Source: Flavobacteriaceae bacterium (GTDB lineage: Bacteria; Bacteroidota; Bacteroidia; Flavobacteriales; Flavobacteriaceae). From it: 64,000 nt of DNA. Made by a program: the position numbers and the translations under genes. This document shows positions 18,653 through 26,963 of this stretch, in pieces. Under the pieces are notes generated by a model. That model made no database searches. It worked only from the letters and a program-made list of their open reading frames with translations, and was not told the origin of the DNA. The stretch is from assembly GCA_947491985.1 (NCBI GenBank), contig CANLLR010000001.1:62001-126000 (forward strand). Direction: 5' to 3'. Every line of letters starts with the position of its first letter. The first letter of the stretch is position 1.

Positions 18653-19843
18653 TTATATAACTTTTAACAACTTTGCTACCTCCTCAAAGGCGCTAATTGC
18701 CTTGTTTAGATGGTCTTTAGTATGTGCTGCTGAAAGTTGCACTCTAATTCTTGCTTTGTCTTTAGGCACTACTGGATAAAAGAAACCAATAACATAAATA
18801 CCTTTTTTTAGTAACTCATCTGCCATAACCTGTGATAGTTTAGCGTCATATAACATTACTGGTACAATGGCAGAATCACCGTCAATGAAATCGATTCCGG
18901 CTTTTCGCAATCCTTCTTTAAAATAATTGGTATTCCATTCTAACATGTCGCGTAAAGAAGTGTCTTTTTCTAATAATTCAAATACTTTAATAGAGGCTCC
19001 TACAATAGCTGGGGCCAATGAATTGGAAAATAAATACGGACGTGAGCGTTGACGCAAAATTTCAATAATTTCTTTTTTGGCTGTTGTATATCCGCCCATG
19101 GCACCGCCTAATGCTTTACCCAAAGTTCCTGTAATGATATCTACTCTTCCCATAACACCTTTGGCTTCAAGAGTTCCTTTGCCTGTTGCGCCAATAAATC
19201 CTGCTGCGTGACATTCGTCAACCATCACTAATGCATCATATTTATCCGCTAAATCACATATTTTATCCAATGGAGCAACCAATCCATCCATCGAGAAAAC
19301 GCCATCTGTTACAATTAATTTAAATCGATGGTTAACAGCTGTAGCTTTTATAAGTTGTTGTTCTAAATCTTCCATATTAGAATTTTCATACCGATACCGT
19401 GCTGCTTTGCACAACCGAACACCGTCAATTATAGAAGCGTGATTCAAACTATCGGAAATAATACAATCGTCTTCTCCTAATAAGGGTTCAAAAACTCCTC
19501 CATTTGCATCAAATGCCGCCGCATATAAAATGGTGTCTTCTGTTCCGTAAAAATGCGCTATTTTTTCTTCTAAAGTTTTGTGAATGTCTTGTGTTCCGCA
19601 AATAAAACGTACTGAAGACATTCCGAAACCATGAGAATCTAAAGCATCTTTAGCTGCTTGTATCACTTCAGGATGTGACGATAATCCTAAATAATTATTG
19701 GCGCAAAAGTTTAAAACCGTTTCGCCATTTACCTTAATTTCAGCTCCTTGTGGTGAGGTGATGATACGCTCTTTTTTAAAAATACCGTTGTCTTGAATGG
19801 TTTTAAGTTCAGTTTGTAGGTGTTGTTGGATTTTTCCGTACAT
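18653..19843 (-). CDS. kbl: Glycine C-acetyltransferase (2-amino-3-ketobutyrate CoA ligase)
   Basis: A 396-residue PLP enzyme of the alpha-oxoamine synthase family. It converts 2-amino-3-oxobutyrate plus CoA to glycine and acetyl-CoA, the second step of threonine catabolism. Visible elements are [14 protein letters not shown], the [10 protein letters not shown] segment, [11 protein letters not shown] (PLP-ring stacking and Asp contacts) and the Schiff-base Lys in GTLGKALGG near residue 243. Length matches E. coli Kbl (398). Related AONS, SPT and HemA enzymes share the fold, but the close overall match favours Kbl. No threonine dehydrogenase gene (tdh) is adjacent in this window. It has its own promoter box overlapping the end of the addA-like gene. 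Confidence 0.93.
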   Translation of the reverse strand: MYGKIQQHLQTELKTIQDNGIFKKERIITSPQGAEIKVNGETVLNFCANNYLGLSSHPEVIQAAKDALDSHGFGMSSVRFICGTQDIHKTLEEKIAHFYGTEDTILYAAAFDANGGVFEPLLGEDDCIISDSLNHASIIDGVRLCKAARYRYENSNMEDLEQQLIKATAVNHRFKLIVTDGVFSMDGLVAPLDKICDLADKYDALVMVDECHAAGFIGATGKGTLEAKGVMGRVDIITGTLGKALGGAMGGYTTAKKEIIEILRQRSRPYLFSNSLAPAIVGASIKVFELLEKDTSLRDMLEWNTNYFKEGLRKAGIDFIDGDSAIVPVMLYDAKLSQVMADELLKKGIYVIGFFYPVVPKDKARIRVQLSAAHTKDHLNKAISAFEEVAKLLKVI

Positions 19844-19889
19844 ATTTTTAATTTTAATCTGTAATTAACTTTTGTAGCTGTTTTTTATT

Positions 19890-22800
19890 TTACAAATGTA
19901 CTACTTCAATTGCTTCTCCTATATAAATCAATGCTTTTTTTGCTACTTTAAAACCCATATTTTCAATTGTTTTTTGGTAGTTTTCGAGTTGCAATTGATG
20001 TTTTGGTAAATGCAATCCGGTTTTATAATCGAGTAAAAAAACACTATTATCATTAGAAATTGCCATTCTATCTGGTTTCATTATCTGACCTTCTTTTTGA
20101 ATAATGGTTTGCTCATTCATTACTTTGTTATGTTCCGAAAAATAATCAAGTAAATCCTCATGATTGACAATTGCTGCAATAGTGGCGCGTACCGTTTCTT
20201 CTTGATTTGGGATAATTAACCCATTTTCGAGAGCTTTAGCAAGAGCGGAATCTATGTCGTTTTTACTAGTGATAAAAGATAGAATTTCATGTATAACATT
20301 TCCAAATTCAATTGCTTTTTGCTGTTTGGTGTTCCACATGACACTTTCGCGTTGTGCTATTTTAATGCTATTAGGATTCAAATTGGTATGTAATTGCGGA
20401 ATTTTTGCCGTTTGATTTTCTGCCTTTTCCTCAAACGATACTTTATGTGACTGACCAAATTCGTAGTAAAATTTGTTTTCATCAAAACCTTTACTTTGTA
20501 AAAATTCTACAAAAAAGGAAGACGAATTCCATGGTAAACTTCCGTCATCTTTCAGATTCATAGTAGAAAGAACGTGCAATTGCTCTTCAGCACGTGTCAT
20601 TGCAACATACAATACATTAATCGTGTCCAGCAAATCTTCTTGCTTTTTTTGTTTGTAGGTTTCGGCTGCTTCTGCTCCATATCCTTCTACTTTACTGCTT
20701 TTTTCAACGAGTGCTTTTGGTAAGCCAATTAATTCTTCATCGGCATTGAGCCATATTTTTTGCCTTGGTCCTTTGCTAAAATCTTCTTCGGCAAACGGAA
20801 AAATAACTACTGGAAATTCCAATCCTTTCGATTTATGAATGGTCATGATTCTAACAGCATCGGTGCCTTCTGGAGATGGAATGCTGAATTTCTCGCCATT
20901 TTTATCCCAATACTGTAAAAAATCGGAGATTCCTGCTTGGTTTTTTATATCGCGTTCCAAAACAATGTCTAAAAAATAATGCAAATACGCATTGCGCTTT
21001 TGAATAGGAATCATCTTTGTAATGATGTTTTCTGTAGCTTCGTAAAGCGATTTTTTTCGACTGTTTTCAAACGAAAAATCCAACCCAAATTGCAATAACC
21101 ACTGTTGAAAATCGCTTTCCTTTTTTTGTTCCATTCCTTGCAAAATGAAATCGTGAATTGGTAAATTATCTTGTAGATGAATCGACAAATAATACAAGAA
21201 ATTCGCTTTGGCTTCTATGTCATTATTGTTTTTTAAATATCGCAATATATGAATAACGCATTTTACTTCGGAAGACGCACCAATCATCAAACTTTCGGAG
21301 GATAAAATCGGAATTCCGTTTTCTGTTAAATGCGTCGCAACGGCAATTCCTTGCGATTTTTTTCGGGTTAAAATAACAATGTCTTTATTTTTAAATCCGT
21401 TGGCTTTTACTTCGTTTATTTTGGTAAGTGTGGCTTCCAAATACAATTCGTTTTTATCTAAATTTTCTTCTTCACCATCTTCAAAAGGAACTGCTTCTTT
21501 TTGAATTTTGGGCAAAAATGTAATCGATACACATCCGCCTTTCTTATCATTACTTTTTTGCCGGCTGTAATTGCGATACAGCGCATTGTAATCTTCGTTT
21601 TCAAATTCTTTTGATACAAATTGAAAGAAATCATTGTTAAAATCGATGACTTCCGAATAACTTCGATAATTAGTGTCGAGTGAAAATTGGATTTTATCCG
21701 GATTATTAAACGGATTTTTGTCTTTACTCAATTCGATAAACTGCTCTGCTTTTCCACCACGCCAACGGTAAATCGACTGTTTGGGATCGCCAACGATGAG
21801 CAATGAGCCTCTTTCGCCATTCAAATCTTCGCTAGAAAGTGCATTATCGATAAGCGGAATCAAATTTTGCCATTGCATTTCGGACGTATCTTGAAATTCG
21901 TCGATAAAAAAATGACGGTATTTTTCACCCAAACGCTCATAAATAAAAGGCGCAGGCTGGTTTTGAATTTGCTCGTAAATCAACGTATTGAACTCGGCAA
22001 TCGAAAGCACATTTTGGTCTTTTTGAATCTTTGTCAATTCGTTACTTACCGTGTTCAATAGCGAAAGTGGTGTGATGTTTTTTAGAAAAGCTTCGTAAAA
22101 ATTTTTCTTTTCAAATTTGGAATAAATTGATTTTAGAATTTCAAGAAGATTGGGAATGACGCTCTCAATAATGGCTTCGTCTTTAGCGTCTTTTTTTATT
22201 TTGATATCTTCAAAATTCAAAAAGCGATGATTGTTAGCCTTAGCATCTTTTGTAATTATAAAATTCAAATGCTTTGGAAAAGTTCCATAAGGAAAAGAAT
22301 TCAAATCTACTCCGTTTTTTTCCAATAACATCAAAACTTCAGAAGCTAATTCAACCGTTTCTGATTCCGTTTGCTTGCAAATTTCGGTCAACTTGTTTTT
22401 GATTTCAACAAATTCTGCAATCGATTTGGAATTGAAATGCGTAATTTCTTCACGATTGTTCTCATTTAAAATAAGCCTACCGGTTTCCATAATTTCACGT
22501 GAAATATCCCAACTTTTATCTTCATCGGTTTTTTCCATGGTAAAGTCGACCAACAATTTGGTCAGATCTTCGTCGTCGTCATTTCCGGCTCTTGAAATTA
22601 GTGTATCGACTGCTTCTGACAACAAGTTTTCAGTGTCGGTAGTGGTTTCAAAAGTGATGGGCAAATTCAAATCGTGTGCAAAAGCACGAATGACTTTTAG
22701 CGTAAATTTATCGATGGTAGAAATATCAAAAGCCGCATAATTATGAATGAGGTTTTTAATGATGCTTTTCGATTTGTTGTGAATGTCGTGTGAGCTCAAA

Positions 22801-23057
22801 TGCGTTTCTGCAGAAATGTGTTGCATGAGTTGCAGCGCTTTTTTACTTGGCGTTTCTTGAGCAAATTCCGATAAACTTTCGACCACACGACTTTTCATTT
22901 CGTGCACGGCTTTGTTGGTAAACGTGATGGCAAGAATGTTGCGATAGGCATCGTTTTTATTGGACAAAAGAATGATTTTTAGGTATTCTTTTACCAAAGT
23001 GTAGGTTTTTCCAGAACCTGCAGAAGCGTCGTATAAAGAGAAAGCGGGTTTTTGCAT
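19890..23057 (-). CDS. AddA-like UvrD-family helicase/nuclease
   Basis: A 1055-residue superfamily 1 helicase fused to a C-terminal nuclease, the A subunit type of AddAB/RexAB enzymes. Walker A is ASAGSGKTYT (residues 11-20, Lys17). The Walker B region is DEFQDTSEMQW near 389. Other helicase motifs are LIVGDPKQSIYRWRGGK, RIMTIHKSKGLEFPVV and LYVAMTRAEEQLHVL. The C-terminal nuclease has MKPDRMAIS followed by VFLLDYKTG near 1009. It resects double-strand breaks for RecA loading together with the AddB-like protein at 14281-17043, and many Bacteroidota use this pair instead of RecBCD. It lies upstream of kbl on the same strand. Confidence 0.92.
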   Translation of the reverse strand: MQKPAFSLYDASAGSGKTYTLVKEYLKIILLSNKNDAYRNILAITFTNKAVHEMKSRVVESLSEFAQETPSKKALQLMQHISAETHLSSHDIHNKSKSIIKNLIHNYAAFDISTIDKFTLKVIRAFAHDLNLPITFETTTDTENLLSEAVDTLISRAGNDDDEDLTKLLVDFTMEKTDEDKSWDISREIMETGRLILNENNREEITHFNSKSIAEFVEIKNKLTEICKQTESETVELASEVLMLLEKNGVDLNSFPYGTFPKHLNFIITKDAKANNHRFLNFEDIKIKKDAKDEAIIESVIPNLLEILKSIYSKFEKKNFYEAFLKNITPLSLLNTVSNELTKIQKDQNVLSIAEFNTLIYEQIQNQPAPFIYERLGEKYRHFFIDEFQDTSEMQWQNLIPLIDNALSSEDLNGERGSLLIVGDPKQSIYRWRGGKAEQFIELSKDKNPFNNPDKIQFSLDTNYRSYSEVIDFNNDFFQFVSKEFENEDYNALYRNYSRQKSNDKKGGCVSITFLPKIQKEAVPFEDGEEENLDKNELYLEATLTKINEVKANGFKNKDIVILTRKKSQGIAVATHLTENGIPILSSESLMIGASSEVKCVIHILRYLKNNNDIEAKANFLYYLSIHLQDNLPIHDFILQGMEQKKESDFQQWLLQFGLDFSFENSRKKSLYEATENIITKMIPIQKRNAYLHYFLDIVLERDIKNQAGISDFLQYWDKNGEKFSIPSPEGTDAVRIMTIHKSKGLEFPVVIFPFAEEDFSKGPRQKIWLNADEELIGLPKALVEKSSKVEGYGAEAAETYKQKKQEDLLDTINVLYVAMTRAEEQLHVLSTMNLKDDGSLPWNSSSFFVEFLQSKGFDENKFYYEFGQSHKVSFEEKAENQTAKIPQLHTNLNPNSIKIAQRESVMWNTKQQKAIEFGNVIHEILSFITSKNDIDSALAKALENGLIIPNQEETVRATIAAIVNHEDLLDYFSEHNKVMNEQTIIQKEGQIMKPDRMAISNDNSVFLLDYKTGLHLPKHQLQLENYQKTIENMGFKVAKKALIYIGEAIEVVHL
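19893..19900 (-). promoter_or_regulatory. -7 box of kbl
   Basis: TACATTTG on the minus strand, a perfect TAnnTTTG match. It overlaps the last codons of the addA-like gene and lies about 50 bp before the kbl ATG. Confidence 0.5.
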
Positions 23058-23076
23058 GTTTTATTATTTAATCCTT

Positions 23077-23619
23077 TTAGGGTTTAAGAACCTTGAAAGG
23101 GCTGAGTTTTATCTGATAAATATAATTCAATTTAGAGTCTTCTCCATAATATTCAACTTCAAATTCATCGACTTTTATAGCGCCAATTTTTTCTATGGCT
23201 TTTTGCGAACGGTAATTGAAGGCTCCAATGTGAAAATACACTTTGTCTACAAACTCAAAAGCATACTCAATCATTAATTTTTTTAACGCTTTGTTGTAAC
23301 CCTTTCCCCAAAATTTTCGTGCGATAAAGGTATACCCAATTAAAACAGAGTTGTCTTTTTCATCATAATCATAAAACCGAGTACTTCCAATGGGTTCATT
23401 GGTTTGAGCTTCGCGGATAAAAAAGGCTCCATTCGACTGCAAAGCTCCCTCAAAATAGTTTTGAAAAACGGGTTTTTGATAGCGCAATTTGTTAGGATGT
23501 TGTTCCCAAATTAAAGGGTCGGAGGCTACAGAGTACAATTCGTTGAAATCGATTTGCTGTAAAGGAACCAATTTAATGTGTTGGTTTTGGAGATGGTTGG
23601 GTTGTACATTGAAAATCAT
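23077..23619 (-). CDS. GNAT family N-acetyltransferase (RimJ/RimL-like)
   Basis: A protein of about 180 residues from the chosen ATG at 23619 (MIFNVQPNH). The frame continues upstream to 23724, but that extension runs straight through a copy of the dispersed structured repeat and is unlikely to be coding. The GNAT fold is seen in LVPLQQIDFNELY at the start, the GSTRFYDYD strand, the acetyl-CoA site ARKFWGKGYNKALKKLM (Q/RxxGxG/A type) and IGAFNYRSQKAIEKIG, typical of the RimJ/RimL branch that acetylates protein N-termini or small amines. The acceptor is unknown. It ends 19 bp before the addA-like start. Confidence 0.87.
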   Translation of the reverse strand: MIFNVQPNHLQNQHIKLVPLQQIDFNELYSVASDPLIWEQHPNKLRYQKPVFQNYFEGALQSNGAFFIREAQTNEPIGSTRFYDYDEKDNSVLIGYTFIARKFWGKGYNKALKKLMIEYAFEFVDKVYFHIGAFNYRSQKAIEKIGAIKVDEFEVEYYGEDSKLNYIYQIKLSPFKVLKP

Positions 23620-23635
23620 GTTGTGAACTGTTTTT

Positions 23636-23720
23636 AGCCCTGATTGCAGCGGCATCCTTTTTATTGCTGACAGTGATTGCTGTTGGGAATAAAAAGATAG
23701 AGCGGAAAGCAGGAATAGCT
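23636..23720. repeat. Dispersed structured repeat, copy B
   Basis: This is the most complete copy. The plus strand starts AGCCCTGATTGCAGCGGCAT, continues CCTTTTTATT, has a 23-nt loop, then AATAAAAAGATAGAGCGG and AAAGCAGGAATAGCT. Three nested pairings are visible: AGC/GCT at the ends, CCTG/CAGG inside, and ATC(C)TTTTTATT with AATAAAAAGAT around the loop. It lies in the divergent spacer between the GNAT gene and the superoxide dismutase gene. Confidence 0.75.
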
Positions 23721-23781
23721 TCAAATAATACCCTAATAAAATTATAGTATAATTATGTAACTAATTTTGAAGTTAAATTTA

Positions 23782-23789
23782 TAACTTTG
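23782..23789 (+). promoter_or_regulatory. -7 box of the superoxide dismutase gene
   Basis: TAACTTTG, a perfect TAnnTTTG match, 38 bp before the ATG. A TTTG lies upstream but at a short spacing of 12 bp, so the -33 element is uncertain. Confidence 0.55.
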
Positions 23790-23827
23790 AATTCATTATT
23801 TTACTAATCTTTTAAAATTAACATATC

Positions 23828-24433
23828 ATGGCTTTTGAATTACCAAAATTACCTTATGCATACGATGCATTAGAACCACATATTGATGCTAGAACTATGG
23901 AAATTCACCATTCGAAACATCATAATGCCTACACTACAAACTTAAATGCTGCTATTGCTGGAACTGATCTGGAAGGAAAATCGATTGAAGATATCTTGAT
24001 GAATTTGGACATGTCAAAAGCGGCGGTTCGAAATAACGGAGGAGGATATTATAACCACAATTTATTTTGGACAGTAATGTCACCCAACGGTGGCGGACAA
24101 CCAACAGGCGAATTAGCTGCTGCAATTGAAAAGGATTTGGGTTCTTTTGACGAATTTAAAGCGGCCTTTGCAAAAGCGGGCGCGACACAATTTGGATCAG
24201 GGTGGGCTTGGCTTTGTGTAAAAGATGGAAAATTGGAAGTTTGCGGAACACCAAACCAAGACAATACCTTAATGCCAGGTGTTGGTTGTGGTGGAACTCC
24301 AATTTTAGGCATGGACGTTTGGGAACATGCGTATTACTTAAACTATCAAAACCGTCGTCCGGATTATATTGAAGCTTTTTTTAATGTGATTAACTGGGAT
24401 GAAGTTTCTCGCCGTTTCGCAGAAGCGAAATAA
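23828..24433 (+). CDS. sodA: Superoxide dismutase, Mn/Fe family
   Basis: A 201-residue cytoplasmic enzyme converting superoxide to oxygen and hydrogen peroxide. The four metal ligands are in place: His27 (HHSKHHNAY), His77 (GYYNHNLFW), Asp163 and His167 ([16 protein letters not shown]). GSGWAWL and Gln144 in TPNQDN, the position of the outer-sphere glutamine in Mn enzymes, favour a manganese or cambialistic enzyme over a strict iron one. The metal cannot be settled by reading alone. It is a single-gene unit with a promoter box and a strong terminator. Confidence 0.95.
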   Translation: MAFELPKLPYAYDALEPHIDARTMEIHHSKHHNAYTTNLNAAIAGTDLEGKSIEDILMNLDMSKAAVRNNGGGYYNHNLFWTVMSPNGGGQPTGELAAAIEKDLGSFDEFKAAFAKAGATQFGSGWAWLCVKDGKLEVCGTPNQDNTLMPGVGCGGTPILGMDVWEHAYYLNYQNRRPDYIEAFFNVINWDEVSRRFAEAK

Positions 24434-24498
24434 AAAGAGTTCACACTAATTGCACAAATTAGCATAATTACTTTTGTGAAAATTCGTGTAAAAATAAG

Positions 24499-24529
24499 AC
24501 CCGACATTCAATTTAATGTCGGGTTTTCT
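24499..24529 (+). terminator. Terminator of the superoxide dismutase gene
   Basis: A perfect 9-bp stem, ACCCGACAT / ATGTCGGGT, with an 8-nt loop followed by T-rich sequence, 65 bp after the stop. Confidence 0.8.
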
Positions 24530-24549
24530 ATTTTTAAGATTGGCGTAAA

Positions 24550-24625
24550 TTAAAAAGACGCCCGCTGTAGCGGACACCTTTTTGCCCCAAATCTATCCTA
24601 AACTTTAACCTACTAAATTCTATGA
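24550..24625 (-). ncRNA. Candidate small RNA, unit 2 of a tandem pair
   Basis: On the minus strand a -7 box (24631-24638) is followed by a unit starting near 24625. It has the arms ATCATA and TAGGAT around the loop core TTTAGTAGGTTAAAG, then the linker AGATTTGGGGCAAAAA. It ends in a terminator hairpin (24557-24578, GGTGTCCGCT / AGCGGGCGTC) and a T run. Loop and linker are nearly identical to unit 1, while stem and terminator differ in sequence but keep pairing. The position matching the short ATG frame of unit 1 is not ATG here, so a leader peptide is unlikely. Confidence 0.65.
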
Positions 24626-24630
24626 TACTA

Positions 24631-24638
24631 CAAACATA
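24631..24638 (-). promoter_or_regulatory. -7 box of sRNA candidate unit 2
   Basis: TATGTTTG on the minus strand, a perfect TAnnTTTG match, at the same distance from the conserved hairpin as in unit 1. Confidence 0.6.
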
Positions 24639-24737
24639 CTATGAAGTCTGTAATGTGCACTTTAAAAACCATAAATATATTGGAATGCTAGGCAAATGAG
24701 AGTGAAACTACCTTTTTGAAAATGCCACTTTTTGAAA

Positions 24738-24808
24738 ATAAAAAAGGTGAAATTTCTTTCACCTTTTTTGCCCCAAATCTACCATAAACTTAACCTACTA
24801 ATGCTATG
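24738..24808 (-). ncRNA. Candidate small RNA, unit 1 of a tandem pair
   Basis: Reading the minus strand from near 24808: ACCATA and TATGGT form a 6-bp stem around a loop with TTAGTAGGTTAAG. The linker AGATTTGGGGCAAAAA follows, then the terminator GGTGAAA / TTTCACC with a T run (24738-24763). The whole unit is about 70 nt. A perfect -7 box sits just upstream. It lies 92 bp past the purF-like stop on the same strand but has its own promoter, so it looks like a separate transcript rather than a 3' end. Confidence 0.65.
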
Positions 24809-24814
24809 GTGATT

Positions 24815-24822
24815 CAAATATA
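24815..24822 (-). promoter_or_regulatory. -7 box of sRNA candidate unit 1
   Basis: TATATTTG on the minus strand, a perfect TAnnTTTG match, with 7 nt to the start of the conserved hairpin. No convincing -33 TTTG was seen. Confidence 0.6.
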
Positions 24823-24899
24823 GATACAAACGATTTTAACCTAATTATAATTTGGACAAAAAGCACAAATAATCGACCAACTACACTTTTTATTGAAAA

Positions 24900-26798
24900 T
24901 TAATACGCTCGGGCGTTATTTCCTTCATAAAAATTGATAAAAGCGCGGTTCACAACCCGATTTCCGCCTGGTGTTGGATAGTCACCTGTAAAATACCAAT
25001 CTCCTAAATTCTTAGGACAAGCAATGTGTAGGTTGCTAACCGATTGAAAAATGATTTTTACTTCCGCTTTGATGTCGTTTGGATTCAATAATTCAGCGAT
25101 TTTATCTGATACTTCCATATCGCTAAATGACGAATAGATTTCGGTAACATAATTCACTACTTCTGAGTCTTTTAGAAACTCTTGTGTCTTGCATTTTTTA
25201 TAAACATCTTCTACAATATGGTATTGATTTCGCTCTTTTAAAAGCGCAATTGCTGCCTGAAAAGCGACCAATCCTTCGAGCTTCGCCATATCAATTCCGT
25301 AACAATCGGGATAACGTATTTGTGGAGCTGATGATACGACTACGATACGTTTTGGATTGAGTCGATCCATCATTTTAAGGATGCTTTTTTTTAAGGTCGT
25401 TCCTCTCACAATGCTATCGTCGATAATCACTAAATTGTCGGTTGGTTTAATTACGCCATAGGTTACGTCATACACGTGAGCAACTAAATCGTCACGACTG
25501 CTGTCTTCAGTTATAAATGTTCGAAGTTTGACGTCTTTAATGGCAATTTTTTCGGTTCGTATTTTTACCGAAAGTATTTGTTCTAACTTTTCTTTGGTTA
25601 GCGTTTTTCGGTTGTTTAAAATGAATTGATTCTTGCGTTGGTTTAAGAAATCATTCGCAGCTTCTACCATTCCGTAAAAAGAGGTTTCTGCCGTATTGGG
25701 GATAAAAGAAAACACCGTATTGTCAGTATCGTCTTCAATAGCTTCTAGAACGGCTGGAAGAATTAACTTACCGAGTTCTTTTCGCTCTTGGTAAATTTCG
25801 GCATCGCTTCCGCGGGAAAAATAAATACGCTCAAACGAACACGCTTTTTTGACTGTAGGCGTAATAATTTCTTCCAAAGAAACGGTGCCATTTTTTTTGA
25901 TGATTAATGCATTTCCTGGATTCAACTCTTGTACTTTTTCAAAAGGAACGTTAAAAACGGTTTGGATAACCGGTCTTTCTGAGGCGACTACTACAATTTC
26001 ATCGTCTTCATAAAAATAAACGGGACGAATTCCGGCTGGATCACGAATCACAAACGAATCACCATGTCCTAATAATCCGGCCATAGCATAACCGCCGTCC
26101 CAACCACGAGAGGCACGTTTTAAAATTTTTGCAACATCGAGTTTCTCAGCAATTATTGGTGATGCTTCTCTCTTAGACAAGCCATTGTTTTTACATTCTT
26201 GGTACAAATCGGTCACCTCATCATCGAGAAAGTGTCCGATTTTTTCCATAACTGTAACCGTATCGGCCATTTCTTTTGGATGCTGTCCTAATTCTACCAA
26301 ACTATTGAATAGTTCTGTTACATTGGTCATGTTGAAATTTCCAGCAATGATTAAATTTCGGTGCATCCAATTGTTTTGACGCAAAAAAGGATGAACACTT
26401 TCGATATTGTTTTTTCCAAAAGTTCCGTAACGAACGTGTCCTAAAAACAATTCTCCGATGTATGGAATTTTAGCTTTTTGTAATGCTACATTATCTTGAT
26501 ACTCGGGATGCAACGTCAACTCTTCATTGATTCTGCCATTGATTTGGGCAAAAATATCTTGAATGGGTTGGGCATCGTTCGACCGAATTCGGCTGATATA
26601 TCGTTCGCCTGGCTCGACATCGAGTTTGATGGATGCAAATCCGGCGCCGTCTTGTCCACGATTGTGCTGCTTCTCCATTAAGAGATACATTTTTTGTATG
26701 CCGTAAAAAGCGGTTCCGTATTTTTCTTTGTAGAATTCTAACGGTTTTTTTAATCGTAAAAGTGCAATGCCACATTCGTGTTTTATTGCGTCGCTCAT
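24900..26798 (-). CDS. purF: Amidophosphoribosyltransferase, long Bacteroidota form
   Basis: A 632-residue enzyme of the PurF family, transferring glutamine amide nitrogen to PRPP to give phosphoribosylamine in purine synthesis. The N-terminal Ntn glutaminase has the nucleophile Cys9 in KHECGIALL (implying removal of eight residues), HNRGQDGAG, GHVRYGTFG and the oxyanion Asn in IAGNFNM. RDPAGIRPVYF follows. The PRPP loop is VIIDDSIVRGTT near residue 459. It is over 100 residues longer than E. coli PurF (505) and includes inserted segments. It lies downstream of a PfkB kinase gene rather than in a pur cluster. Whether it is the only PurF or a second, specialised one cannot be seen from this window. 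Confidence 0.88.
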   Translation of the reverse strand: MSDAIKHECGIALLRLKKPLEFYKEKYGTAFYGIQKMYLLMEKQHNRGQDGAGFASIKLDVEPGERYISRIRSNDAQPIQDIFAQINGRINEELTLHPEYQDNVALQKAKIPYIGELFLGHVRYGTFGKNNIESVHPFLRQNNWMHRNLIIAGNFNMTNVTELFNSLVELGQHPKEMADTVTVMEKIGHFLDDEVTDLYQECKNNGLSKREASPIIAEKLDVAKILKRASRGWDGGYAMAGLLGHGDSFVIRDPAGIRPVYFYEDDEIVVVASERPVIQTVFNVPFEKVQELNPGNALIIKKNGTVSLEEIITPTVKKACSFERIYFSRGSDAEIYQERKELGKLILPAVLEAIEDDTDNTVFSFIPNTAETSFYGMVEAANDFLNQRKNQFILNNRKTLTKEKLEQILSVKIRTEKIAIKDVKLRTFITEDSSRDDLVAHVYDVTYGVIKPTDNLVIIDDSIVRGTTLKKSILKMMDRLNPKRIVVVSSAPQIRYPDCYGIDMAKLEGLVAFQAAIALLKERNQYHIVEDVYKKCKTQEFLKDSEVVNYVTEIYSSFSDMEVSDKIAELLNPNDIKAEVKIIFQSVSNLHIACPKNLGDWYFTGDYPTPGGNRVVNRAFINFYEGNNARAY

Positions 26799-26830
26799 TG
26801 TGTTGTAGTTATTTAATTATGTTATTATTT

Positions 26831-26890
26831 ACCGCAGATTCGCAAATTAATTTCTCTTCTTTATTTTTTAAAAATCTGCGAATCTGCGGT
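26831..26890. repeat. Perfect inverted repeat between the PfkB and purF-like genes
   Basis: ACCGCAGATTCGCA (26831-26844) and TGCGAATCTGCGGT (26877-26890) are exact inverse complements of 14 bp separated by 32 bp of AT-rich sequence. Single-arm relatives of this GCGxAGATT motif occur elsewhere in the window (for example near 14.2 kb). There is no T run, so it is not an obvious terminator. Confidence 0.75.
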
Positions 26891-26900
26891 TATTTCAAAT

Positions 26901-26960
26901 AAAAATGCCCCGACCCGAGCCCTGGAAGGCGAACAGAGCGGAGCTACATTTCGAGGCATA
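26901..26960 (-). terminator. Terminator of the PfkB gene
   Basis: On the minus strand ATGCCTCGA pairs with TCGGGGCAT over 9 bp with one G-T pair, followed by five T. The paired form is valid only for minus-strand RNA. The 37-nt loop holds GAGCCCTGGAAGGCGAAC on the plus strand, resembling the outer part of the dispersed structured repeat. Confidence 0.6.
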
Positions 26961-26963
26961 AAT

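Larger units (their letters stand above)
24434..24899. other. 466-bp gene-free region with terminators and two sRNA-like units
   Basis: This is the only spacer above 300 bp. In order it holds the sodA terminator and two tandem promoter-hairpin-terminator units on the minus strand (described separately). An AT-rich stretch with no recognised content then runs up to the purF-like stop at 24900. No open frame with coding character is present on either strand. Confidence 0.75.

Noticed and set aside
22375..22740. 121-codon plus-strand frame inside the addA-like gene
   Set aside because: It mirrors the AddA-like coding strand, is rich in Ser and Val from reversed codons, and has no promoter.
23620..23724. 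N-terminal extension of the GNAT gene reading through the dispersed repeat
   Set aside because: The extra 35 codons coincide exactly with repeat copy B and begin at TTG. The ATG at 23619 gives a normal GNAT start.
24738..24808. Short ATG frame (MVDLGQKR) in sRNA unit 1 as a leader peptide
   Set aside because: The matching position in unit 2 is not ATG although loop and linker are conserved, so coding is not under selection.
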